From assembly GCF_016899755.1 (NCBI RefSeq), contig NZ_JACJJC010000015.1:1-64000 (forward strand): a DNA stretch of 64,000 bases, written 5' to 3'. Positions 27,314 through 35,499 of the stretch are shown piece after piece. The translations under genes and the position numbers were made by a program. Source of the stretch: Sutterella massiliensis (GTDB lineage: Bacteria; Pseudomonadota; Gammaproteobacteria; Burkholderiales; Burkholderiaceae_F). The stretch's first letter is position 1. Every line of letters begins with the position of its first letter. Below the pieces are notes generated by a model. It saw only the letters and a list, made by a program, of their open reading frames with translations. It was not told where the DNA came from and ran no database searches.

Positions 27314-28897
27314 GTGACGGAAAAAGACAACAAAGAAACGCGCGACGCCGCTGCCGCGGCGCAGGAGGTCCGTTCGAGCGCTCGCGAAGACGATGCGCTT
27401 GAGATGCGCACGGGCGCAGCGCCCGAGATGAAGGTTGGGGCCGCTGCTGCGCCTCGAGAAACGCCCGCCGAGGCGAAGTCCGAGGCTGCGCCCGAGGAGC
27501 CCGAGGACGACTATCACGAGCTCGACTTCTCGAAGCTTGAGAAAAAACGCGACGGTTCGCCCGACGCCAAGTGCGAGAGTGCGCCCGCAGAAGCGGCACA
27601 GAGGGCTTCGGGCGACAAGAAGTCCACAGACGACGCGACGCTGCCGCCCCTCGAAATTGCGGCCGAGCCCCAGGCGCAGTCCTGGAAGATCACGCTCGTT
27701 ATTCTGTCGGCGTCGTCCGTGCTGATGTCCCTCAGCTACACGATGCTCATTCCGTTCCTGCCGATGTATCTCATCCAGGAACTTCATGTGGCTAAGGACG
27801 ACGTCAATCTTTGGTCTGGGCTGATCTTCTCGGTCTCCTTCCTTGTGTCGGGCATCATGGCGCCGATTTGGGGGTCCATGGCCGACAAGGGCTCGCGGAA
27901 ACTGATGGCGGTTCGCTCGGCATTTCTTCTCGCGATCAGCTACGGGCTTTCGGGCGTTGTGCAGGACGAGTGGCAGCTTTTGGGGGTCCGCTGCTTCCAA
28001 GGCTTTGCTGCTGGGCTGTGGCCGGCATGCCTGGCGATTCTCTCGAGTTCGGTGCCGAAGGAAAAACTCGGTATTTCGCTCGGCACGATGCAGGGCGCCA
28101 TGACGGCGGGCGGCGTTTTGGGGCCGCTATGCGGCGGCTTCCTTGCCGAAGCGTTCGGGATGCGCATGACGTTCTATCTCGGCTCGGCTGCGCTCGGCAT
28201 CATCACGCTTCTCATCATCTTCTGCATTAAAGAACCCAAAAAGAAAAAGGTCGAAAAGAAGGCGGCCGATCCCGCCAAGCCCAAGACGAACCTTCTCAAG
28301 ATTCCGGTCGTGCAGCGCATGCTCTTTACTGCAGGCGTCGTGCAGCTCACGATTCTGCTCCAGCAGCCCGTGATGCCGCTTTACGTGGCGGAACTGCAGG
28401 GGAGCATGGACCGCATCGTCTTTGTGACGGGGCTTCTATTCTCGATCGTCGGCATTTCGGGCGTGATTGCGTCGCCCGTCTGGGGCATCGTCGGTCAGCG
28501 CATCGGCTTTCGACCGGCCCTTTATGCGGCGCTCTTGGGTTCGGGCATCTTCGGGATGGTTCAGGCGATTCCCGATACGCTCGTGCCTTTTGGTGCCTGG
28601 CGATTCGTGGGCGGCCTCGCCTTTGCGGGCATTTTCCCTGCGATCAATGCGCTTTTGACAAACAGCACCGGGCCGGAAGACCGCGGTCGCATCTTCGGCC
28701 TTTCCTTTGCTGCGCAGCAGGCGGGCAGCGTGCTCGGTCCGATCTTGGGCGGTGCGCTTGCTATGTTCATGAGCATCAAGGTCGTGATTTTCGTTTCGGG
28801 CTTCGTGCTCATACCGCTCGTCGCCTTCCTCTACCTCAAGCGTCCGGCGGTTGAAACGTCGATGAAGGGCGTCGAGGTGAAGTTTGACAGACGCTAA
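27314..28897 (+). CDS. MFS transporter with long acidic N-terminal extension (MdtG-like)
   Basis: This is a secondary carrier of the major facilitator superfamily with 12 predicted membrane segments. The loop 2-3 motif reads GSMADKGSRKLM, and a basic central loop is rich in lysine (PKKKKVEKKA). The closest general match is the MdtG/multidrug branch, but the substrate is not deducible. Unusually, about 122 hydrophilic residues rich in Ala, Glu, Asp and Pro precede the first membrane helix (WKITLVILSASS). I place the start at the GTG at 27314, which has AGCAGG six bases upstream; a GTG at 27296 is also possible. A strong terminator follows. Confidence 0.82.
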   Translation: MTEKDNKETRDAAAAAQEVRSSAREDDALEMRTGAAPEMKVGAAAAPRETPAEAKSEAAPEEPEDDYHELDFSKLEKKRDGSPDAKCESAPAEAAQRASGDKKSTDDATLPPLEIAAEPQAQSWKITLVILSASSVLMSLSYTMLIPFLPMYLIQELHVAKDDVNLWSGLIFSVSFLVSGIMAPIWGSMADKGSRKLMAVRSAFLLAISYGLSGVVQDEWQLLGVRCFQGFAAGLWPACLAILSSSVPKEKLGISLGTMQGAMTAGGVLGPLCGGFLAEAFGMRMTFYLGSAALGIITLLIIFCIKEPKKKKVEKKAADPAKPKTNLLKIPVVQRMLFTAGVVQLTILLQQPVMPLYVAELQGSMDRIVFVTGLLFSIVGISGVIASPVWGIVGQRIGFRPALYAALLGSGIFGMVQAIPDTLVPFGAWRFVGGLAFAGIFPAINALLTNSTGPEDRGRIFGLSFAAQQAGSVLGPILGGALAMFMSIKVVIFVSGFVLIPLVAFLYLKRPAVETSMKGVEVKFDRR

Positions 28898-28919
28898 ACG
28901 CGAAAACCGAAGGTAAAAC

Positions 28920-28963
28920 AAGCTCAAGAGAGGAATGTATTCAGATGCATTCCTCTCTTTTTA
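28920..28963 (+). terminator. Intrinsic terminator after MFS gene
   Basis: AGAGAGGAATG (28927-28937) pairs with CATTCCTCTCT (28948-28958), followed by a T-run. Confidence 0.9.
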
Positions 28964-29066
28964 TTGGCGTTCGGCTGCGAACCGTTTCAAAATTGCCGAT
29001 TCTTCGCGTTCGCCTCAGGCGCGAACCCGACGGAATTGACACTTTGAGATTTGAGGAGCTTTAAAA

Positions 29067-30362
29067 ATGGCCATGTCCCGAATCCCCGGTCCTATCGAAG
29101 CGGATGTTCTTAAAACGATGGACGCGATCGTGAAGGCGCCCGAAGTGGCGAAGGCGCTCGAGCTTGCCCAAGCGGGCGCAGAAGCGGCGATGGCGCTTCA
29201 GGTTCACCTCTGCGAAATCCCGGCGCCCACTTTTGAGGAACAGGTTCGCGCCGAAGAAATGGTGCGCCTCATGAAGGCGAACGGCCTTAAAGACGTCACG
29301 ATCGACGGCATCGGCAACGTGGTCGGCCGCCGTCCGGGCAAAAACCCCGAGGGGCCGCTCCTCGTGATCGGCGCACATATGGATACTGTGTTCCCTGCCG
29401 GGACCGAGATTAAGGTGCGCCGCGAAGGCAACGTCTACTACGGCCCCGGGATCGGCGACAACTGCTCGGGACTTCGCTGTCTGCTCGAGACGGTGCGCTG
29501 CATGAACGAAGCAGGCGTTGAAACCGAAGGCGACATTTGGTTCTGCGGCACGGTGGGCGAAGAGGGCTTGGGCGACATCCGCGGCAGCAAGTATCTCTTC
29601 CGTGAAAACAACACGGTCAACCGTATCGACGGGTTTCTTGCGATCGACAACACCGATCTCGGTCGCATCCTTTGCTCGGCGATCGGTTCGCACCGCTGGC
29701 GCTTTACGGTCGAAGGCCCAGGCGGGCACAGCTACTCGGGCTTCGGCACGACGCCGAGCGCCATTCACGCCGTGTGTCTCGCAGGCGCCAAAGTCGCGCA
29801 CCTGAAGGTGCCCGCCGACCCGAAGACCACCTTCACGATCGGTACGATCAAGGGCGGCACGACCGTCAACTCGATCGCGGCAAGCTGCTCGGTCGATATC
29901 GACATCCGCAGTCTCGACGACGGCGAACTCAAGAAGGCCGAGGATTTCATCTTCAAGGCCTTTGAAGACGCAGTCGCCGAAGAAAACGCGATTTGGGGCG
30001 TGACCGACCCTAAGAAGCAGGTTCACCTCAAGACCGAGCCGATCGGGAACCGCCCGGGCGGCACGCGACCCGACGAATGCCCCGTGCTGCAGGCTTCGCG
30101 CGCCGCACAGGCCGCGCTCGGCATCGAACTCACGTCGTACACGGATTCGTCGACCGACGCCAACATGCCCGTGAGCCTCGGGATTCCCGCCACGTGTCTC
30201 TCGGCAGGCGGCCGCCAGGTGCGCACGCACACGATCGACGAGTACTACGAGTGCTTCGACATCGAAAAGGGCCCGCAGCTCGCGATGCTCGCGGCCGTTG
30301 CGCTTGTCGGTCTGGCGGGCGAGCACGGCACGGCGCCGCTTCTCAAGAAGAACGGGGTGTAA
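29067..30362 (+). CDS. M20-family metallopeptidase (PepT-like)
   Basis: This 431-residue zinc aminopeptidase-like hydrolase has no signal peptide and acts in the cytoplasm. Metal ligands are visible in GAHMDTVF (His, Asp), GIGDNCSG (bridging Asp), TVGEEGLGD (catalytic Glu-Glu), LAIDNTD and the late His in QVRTHTIDEYY. The dimerisation lid runs through the middle (GPGGHSYSGFG). A GAGGAG ribosome binding site precedes the ATG. The dcuC-type gene follows after 54 bp in the same direction, so peptide or acyl-amino-acid breakdown and C4-dicarboxylate transport are probably co-expressed. Exact substrate is unknown; tripeptidase-like is the best guess. Confidence 0.87.
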   Translation: MAMSRIPGPIEADVLKTMDAIVKAPEVAKALELAQAGAEAAMALQVHLCEIPAPTFEEQVRAEEMVRLMKANGLKDVTIDGIGNVVGRRPGKNPEGPLLVIGAHMDTVFPAGTEIKVRREGNVYYGPGIGDNCSGLRCLLETVRCMNEAGVETEGDIWFCGTVGEEGLGDIRGSKYLFRENNTVNRIDGFLAIDNTDLGRILCSAIGSHRWRFTVEGPGGHSYSGFGTTPSAIHAVCLAGAKVAHLKVPADPKTTFTIGTIKGGTTVNSIAASCSVDIDIRSLDDGELKKAEDFIFKAFEDAVAEENAIWGVTDPKKQVHLKTEPIGNRPGGTRPDECPVLQASRAAQAALGIELTSYTDSSTDANMPVSLGIPATCLSAGGRQVRTHTIDEYYECFDIEKGPQLAMLAAVALVGLAGEHGTAPLLKKNGV

Positions 30363-30416
30363 ATATAAAAAAGAATACAAAAATAACTTAACTTTATTTA
30401 TCCGGAGAAAAGAAAA

Positions 30417-31685
30417 ATGTCTTGGACCATGTGGGTGGCGCTCGTCGTCACGATCGGGGCCGTCGTCGCGCTCATCAAGCGCTACGAAACGCGTCTCGTC
30501 CTCATCACGGCCGGTCTCCTGATGGCCTTCATCTCGTTTGAGCCGATGATCGCCTTCAAGCAGTTCGACAAGTCGATGACGAACGGCTCGCTCATCATCG
30601 CCATCTGCTCGGCGATGGGTTTTGCAGCGGTCGTCTCGCTCACGAAGTGCGACGTGCATCTCGTGGCGCTTTTGACGAAGCCCTTAAAGAAGCTCGGCAT
30701 TCTGCTTTTGCCCGCCTGCATGTTTGTGGTGTCGCTCATCTCGATCGCGATTCCGTCGACTTCGGGGCTTGTAGCGGCGGTCGGGCCCACGGTGATTCCG
30801 CTCATGGTGCGCGCGGGCTTTCATCCGGCGATTGCCGCGGCGACCGTTGTGGGCTCCATCACGACGGCATACCTTAGCCCGGGCGTTTCGCACAACGCCT
30901 TTATCGCCAAGCTTGCGAACCTTGAAGTCATGGACTTCATCACGCGCTTCTCGGGCTTTACGGTCGGCGCTTCCGTCGCCGCGATCGTGCTCATGGTGAT
31001 CGTCTGCCTCGTTTACCGCGATTTCCGAAAGGAGGGCTTTGCGGACCTCGCCAAGAACATGAACGTTTCGACGGAACTGCCCGAAAAGCCGAACGTTCTT
31101 TTTGCGTTCGCGCCGATGCTTCCCGTGATCATTCTCGTCTGCGCGAGTCTCTGGGCGCCGCAGCTCAAGATGTCGGTCGCAACCGCCATGCTGATCGGCG
31201 CGATCTACGCGATCGCCGTGACGCGCACAAACCCGGCCGACGTCACGAAGAAGTTCTTCGACGGTATGGGTTCGGGCTACGCCAAGATTATGGGCATCAT
31301 CATTGCGGCGGGCGTCTTTGCCGCGGGCCTGCAGGCCTGCGGCGTGATCTCGGCCTTTGTCGACTATCTGACGCACGCCAATGAAGTCGCCAAGCTCGGC
31401 GCTGCGCTCGGGCCCTACCTGATGGCGCTCGTGACGGGGTCGGGCGACGCTGCCGCGTTCGCCTTCAACGAAGCCGTGACGCCGCACGCCGCGCAGTTCG
31501 GTCTTTCGGTCGACTCGCTCGGCTACCTTGCCGCCATTTCCGGGAACTTCGGGCGCTTGAGCTCTCCGCTTGCGGGCGGCATGATCATCGCCGCGGGTAT
31601 CGCAGGCGTTTCGCCCTTTGAGATTGCCAAGCGCACCGCGCCCGTGATGCTCATTCTCCTGATCGGCGTCTACGCCTTCAGCTGA
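30417..31685 (+). CDS. dcuC: DcuC-family anaerobic C4-dicarboxylate carrier
   Basis: This 422-residue membrane protein has about 12 hydrophobic segments and the family stretches IPSTSGLVAAVGPTVIPLM and TAYLSPGVSHNAFIAKLA. VTGSGDAAAFAFNEAVTPHA in the C-terminal half is also family-like. DcuC proteins exchange or export fumarate, succinate and related acids during anaerobic growth. That would suit an organism with several fumarate-reductase-like flavoproteins, although the neighbouring peptidase leaves room for another acidic substrate. GGAG precedes the ATG. The operon ends at a strong terminator at 31797-31840. Confidence 0.88.
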   Translation: MSWTMWVALVVTIGAVVALIKRYETRLVLITAGLLMAFISFEPMIAFKQFDKSMTNGSLIIAICSAMGFAAVVSLTKCDVHLVALLTKPLKKLGILLLPACMFVVSLISIAIPSTSGLVAAVGPTVIPLMVRAGFHPAIAAATVVGSITTAYLSPGVSHNAFIAKLANLEVMDFITRFSGFTVGASVAAIVLMVIVCLVYRDFRKEGFADLAKNMNVSTELPEKPNVLFAFAPMLPVIILVCASLWAPQLKMSVATAMLIGAIYAIAVTRTNPADVTKKFFDGMGSGYAKIMGIIIAAGVFAAGLQACGVISAFVDYLTHANEVAKLGAALGPYLMALVTGSGDAAAFAFNEAVTPHAAQFGLSVDSLGYLAAISGNFGRLSSPLAGGMIIAAGIAGVSPFEIAKRTAPVMLILLIGVYAFS

Positions 31686-31796
31686 TCCGGCTCAAGCAAA
31701 GTTCGACACGCTAGGCAGCCGCTCGACATCGGCCACGCAGACGCATTTTCGAGGCGACATTCTGCGAAAAATACGTCGAGCGGCGGATACCGCATC

Positions 31797-31840
31797 GGCC
31801 GCCCGTACGAGAAAATAGTCGTATTGGCGGCCATTTTTTT
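31797..31840 (+). terminator. Intrinsic terminator of peptidase-dcuC operon
   Basis: GGCCGCC (31797-31803) pairs with GGCGGCC (31826-31832), with inner stem TACGA/TCGTA, followed by seven T. Confidence 0.9.
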
Positions 31841-31936
31841 GTCGGGCCCGGAGCCTCCTCTAGGGACAAGTACCTATAAAATGCCGCTGTCTCAACCAAA
31901 TGGAAAAGCGGCTCCTCGGCCGCAGACAAGAAAAAA

Positions 31937-34195
31937 GTGGATGTTTTTCTATTAGCCGTGCTGGCTCTCCTCGCAGCATTGGCCGTTTGCGACCTCTTCG
32001 TCGGCGTGAGCAATGACGCCGTCAACTTCCTCAATGCGGCGGTGGGTTCCAAGGCCGCACCCTTCTGGATCATCATGGCGGTGGCAAGTGCCGGGGTTCT
32101 TCTCGGCGCAACGTTCAGTTCCGGCATGATGGAAATCGCCAAAACGGGCGTCATCGTTCCCGAGCAGCTCACGTTCGAGCAGGTGATGTTCGTTTACTGC
32201 GCAGTGATCGTGACCGACGTCCTGCTGCTCAATACCTTCAATTCGCTCGGACTCCCGACCTCGACAACGGTCTCAATCATCTTCGAGCTCTTGGGCGGCG
32301 CCGTCGCCATGGCATGCTGGAAGGTCTGGAATACGGGGGCGCCGTTTACGGATCTGGGCCTTTACGTCAATTCCGGCAAGGCCCTCGCGATGATCATGGG
32401 TATTCTTGTTTCGGTTGTCGTCGCCTTTTTTGCCGGGCTCATCGTTCAATATCTGCTGCGAACGCTCTTTACGTTCCGCTACTGGAAAACCTATCGCTAT
32501 TTCGGCGCCCTTTTCGGGGGCGCAGCCATTACGGCCATTCTCTACTTCCTCGTCATGAAGGGCGCGCGCGGCGCTTCTTTCATGGAACCGGCTTGGATCG
32601 AGTGGATCGAGACCAACACGCAGGCGATCCTCCTCGCGGTCTTTGCGGGCTTCTTCCTTCTCTTTGAAGCGGCGATTCTGCTCTTCAAGGCCAACATCTT
32701 TCCCATCGTCATTTTGTCCGGCACCTTCGCACTCGCGTTTGCGTTTGCCGGCAACGACCTCGTCAACTTCGTGGGCGTTCCCCTTGCGGCGCTCGACAGC
32801 TACCACCTCTTTACCGCGGCCGAAGGGGCCGATCCGAGCGTCTTTACGATGGAGGGGCTTCGCGAATCCGTGCGTACGCCCACCGTCTTCCTCGCGCTCT
32901 CGGGCTTTGTGATGTGCCTCACGCTCTGGTTCTCGAAGAAGGCGCACCGCGTCATCCGCACCTCGGTGAATCTGGCGAGTTCTGCGCGCGGCGGCAAGGA
33001 GCAGTTCGGTTCGTCGCTGCCGGCTCGCGTCATCGTGCGAAGCTCGTTGCGCTTTCATAAGCTCGCGATGCAATTCGTGCCGACCTCGGTACTCCGTTGG
33101 CTCGAGCTGCGCTTCAATAAGCCCCGGCTGCGTCCTGGTGAAGTGGAGCTTCCCTTTGACGAAGTGCGTGCTTCAATCAACCTCGTGCTCGCCGCCGCGC
33201 TCATCGCCTCGGCAACGAGTCTGAAGCTGCCGCTCTCGACCACGTACGTCACCTTCATGGTGGCGATGGGTTCGTCCCTCGCCGACGGCGCCTGGGACCG
33301 CGAAAGCGCCGTCTACCGCATTTCGGGCGTTCTCACCGTAATTTCGGGGTGGTTCGTCACCGCCTTCAGCGCAGCAAGCGCCTGTGCAATCGTCTGCACG
33401 ATCTTCATCTTCTGGGGCAAGCCCGCCGTACTGATCGGTATGCTCCTTGCGCTCTTTGTGATCGTGAAGTCGAACTTCTTCACGAAGAGCGACGAAACCG
33501 AAGGCGAAGAAGCCAAGCAGCTCGACCGTGGCGACCGCGAGTCGATCGGCGAACTTCTCACGACGAGCGTCGACCGCTATCTCAACCTCACAATCCGTCT
33601 CTTTGCGGGCGGCCTCAATGCGTTCGTTGCTGAGGATCACAATGAATTGAAGCGTCTCAAGGCCGATGCCGTTTCGCTTTACGACGAGACGACGGCCCGC
33701 CGAGGCGAGTACTACCAGATGGCGCTCGAAGGCGGCGGCACCAAGGCCGACCGCGATGCGCGCAATTTCTACTACCGCGCCTTCACGAACATGAAGGAGG
33801 TGAGCCACTCGCTGCGCGATCAGCTGGGCGTTTCGGAAAACTACGTCGCCAACAGTCACTCGCCCTTTACGGGGAAGATGCGCGAGAACACGCTGCATCT
33901 CGCGCGCGATCTGCTTGCGCTGCGAGAACACTTTACGCCCGCCAAGTGCGCCCACATTCTCGAACTCATCGAAGAGGCGCAGAAGGACTTTCTCGAGCAG
34001 ATCGGCGCCGAGCGCATTTCGCTTCGCAAGTCCGAGCTTTACCTCGGCTACCTGCTTTTCTCGCGCGAGATGCTTAACCGCTACATGATGGTGAAGCTGC
34101 TGCAGGCCGAACTCGAGGCCAAGCCCAAAGCCGATGCCGAAAAAAAAACGCCGCAGTCGGTTGGGTCGGTCGACTCGACGCAGACGGACGGCTAG
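31937..34195 (+). CDS. Pit-type phosphate transporter with C-terminal PhoU-like helical domain
   Basis: This 752-residue protein starts at GTG (VDVFLLAVLALLAALAVCD). Two copies of the Pit signature are present: GVSNDAVNFLNAAVG near the N-terminus and FAFAGNDLVNFVGVPLAAL in the middle. KLPLSTTYVTFMVAMGSSLADG precedes the last helices. These carriers import phosphate with protons or sodium. From about residue 515 to the end the protein is soluble and helical, with spaced charged heptads, like a PhoU domain, and ends in a lysine-rich tail. In most proteobacteria Pit and the PhoU-like Pit-accessory protein are separate, so this is a fusion-type architecture. It is a single-gene transcript. Confidence 0.88.
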   Translation: MDVFLLAVLALLAALAVCDLFVGVSNDAVNFLNAAVGSKAAPFWIIMAVASAGVLLGATFSSGMMEIAKTGVIVPEQLTFEQVMFVYCAVIVTDVLLLNTFNSLGLPTSTTVSIIFELLGGAVAMACWKVWNTGAPFTDLGLYVNSGKALAMIMGILVSVVVAFFAGLIVQYLLRTLFTFRYWKTYRYFGALFGGAAITAILYFLVMKGARGASFMEPAWIEWIETNTQAILLAVFAGFFLLFEAAILLFKANIFPIVILSGTFALAFAFAGNDLVNFVGVPLAALDSYHLFTAAEGADPSVFTMEGLRESVRTPTVFLALSGFVMCLTLWFSKKAHRVIRTSVNLASSARGGKEQFGSSLPARVIVRSSLRFHKLAMQFVPTSVLRWLELRFNKPRLRPGEVELPFDEVRASINLVLAAALIASATSLKLPLSTTYVTFMVAMGSSLADGAWDRESAVYRISGVLTVISGWFVTAFSAASACAIVCTIFIFWGKPAVLIGMLLALFVIVKSNFFTKSDETEGEEAKQLDRGDRESIGELLTTSVDRYLNLTIRLFAGGLNAFVAEDHNELKRLKADAVSLYDETTARRGEYYQMALEGGGTKADRDARNFYYRAFTNMKEVSHSLRDQLGVSENYVANSHSPFTGKMRENTLHLARDLLALREHFTPAKCAHILELIEEAQKDFLEQIGAERISLRKSELYLGYLLFSREMLNRYMMVKLLQAELEAKPKADAEKKTPQSVGSVDSTQTDG

Positions 34196-34224
34196 CCGAG
34201 ACGCCGAGCGTTTGCGGCTTGCCG

Positions 34225-34268
34225 AACGGTCTCGATGTGCCATCCGTGGATGCGCGCTCGAGACCGTT
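34225..34268. other. Hairpin between phosphate transporter and hydrolase genes
   Basis: AACGGTCTCGA (34225-34235) pairs with TCGAGACCGTT (34258-34268), with an inner CATCC/GGATG. No T-tract follows. It could be a weak terminator or a leader structure of the next gene. Confidence 0.5.
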
Positions 34269-34373
34269 GCTGTATCGTTGGAAGCTTCGGGCAGCGCCGC
34301 AGACAAGAGAAAAAAGACGAAACGGCCTGTGGCGCGCCGCTATCGGCAGCAATCCAACGGAGAGTTATCAATC

Positions 34374-35096
34374 ATGATGAAGCCTTTGATCGGCGTAACG
34401 GCCACCCTCAAGATGCCCGAAGGCATTCTCGGCGTTCGCGACCAGTACCTGCGCGCAGTGACGTTGGCGGGCGGCATTCCCGTGCTGCTGCCGCTTCATG
34501 CGCCGCTTGCCGATATCGATGCGCTTTTCGGGAAGCTTGACGGTCTGCTGGTAACTGGGGGCGTCGACGTCGACCCGTCGCGTTACGGCGAGAAGCGTAC
34601 GAGTGCCTGCGGCTCGATTTTGCCTGCACGAGACGAAGTCGAACTTCGGCTCGTCGAGCTCGCCGACCGCGCCGATTTGCCCGTTTTCGGTATTTGTCGC
34701 GGTGCTCAGGTCATGAACGTTTCGCGCGGCGGCACGCTCGTGCAGGACATTCCCGAAGAGCTCGGCATTGCGCTCGAGCGTCATCGCCAGGCGCTTCCCT
34801 ACGAAGTCATGACGCACGATGTCACGGTCGAGCCCGATACTCGGCTTTCCCGCATTTTGAAAGGCGCTTGCGTTTGCCGCGTCAATACGATGCACCATCA
34901 GTGCGTGAAGGCCTTGGGCGAAGGACTCGTTCTGAACGCTCGCTCGAGCGAGGACGGGATTGTCGAAGCTTTCGACGATCCGAAAAAACGCTTCTTTTTC
35001 GGCGTGCAGTGGCACCCCGAGATGCTCGCCGAAGCGCATGCCGAAGCGCTCGCGCTCTTTGAGGCGTTCGTGCTCGCTGCGAGCGAAAGACTCTGA
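34374..35096 (+). CDS. Class I glutamine amidotransferase-like gamma-glutamyl hydrolase (PuuD-like, peptidase C26)
   Basis: This 240-residue enzyme has a C26-type fold. Catalytic Cys is in FGICRGAQVMN and His in GVQWHPEM, followed by the acidic partner two residues on. The N-terminus MMKPLIGVTATLK matches the family strand. PuuD removes gamma-glutamyl from gamma-glutamyl-GABA in putrescine breakdown, but no other puu genes are present, so the real substrate may be another gamma-glutamyl compound. ATG at 34374 has GGAGAG upstream; the reading frame continues to 34134 without a plausible start. A terminator follows at 35162. Confidence 0.85.
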   Translation: MMKPLIGVTATLKMPEGILGVRDQYLRAVTLAGGIPVLLPLHAPLADIDALFGKLDGLLVTGGVDVDPSRYGEKRTSACGSILPARDEVELRLVELADRADLPVFGICRGAQVMNVSRGGTLVQDIPEELGIALERHRQALPYEVMTHDVTVEPDTRLSRILKGACVCRVNTMHHQCVKALGEGLVLNARSSEDGIVEAFDDPKKRFFFGVQWHPEMLAEAHAEALALFEAFVLAASERL

Positions 35097-35161
35097 GACT
35101 TTTTCTTCTGTAAACCCGCGATAGCGAGGATGCCGAGCGTGCTCGCGCTTTCGCATTTGAT

Positions 35162-35197
35162 AATCCGCCTGCGTCAAACGACGAGGCGGATTTGTTT
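35162..35197 (+). terminator. Intrinsic terminator after gamma-glutamyl hydrolase gene
   Basis: AATCCGCCT (35162-35170) pairs with AGGCGGATT (35184-35192), followed by TGTTTT. Confidence 0.75.
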
Positions 35198-35499
35198 TCG
35201 AGCAAAGAGCCGCGATGAAAACTGCGAGATCGGCTTCCGGCAGGATGCCCAAAACGCGCGCTCGAGCATAAAGTTTCTCTTGGCAGTCTTTGTACGCCGG
35301 TGCCTTCGGGCGCTGAGCGTGAGAGGCATGCAAAACCACCGAAAAACGGCTTGAGGCCGAACGAAAATCTTCGCGTGCATCGGACCAATTGCGCGAAGAC
35401 GACGAGCGCGCAGGGCGCCGTCCGCAGAAGCTTCAGTCTGCGGGAGAAGGTTGCCTCGGAACGCACGCGGTCGGACTCGGGCCACCAAGGAGAGAAACC
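35198..35499. other. Leader/intergenic region before flavin reductase gene
   Basis: About 300 bp with no convincing gene. It must contain the promoter of the exported flavin reductase and ends in its AAGGAGAG ribosome binding site. Confidence 0.4.
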
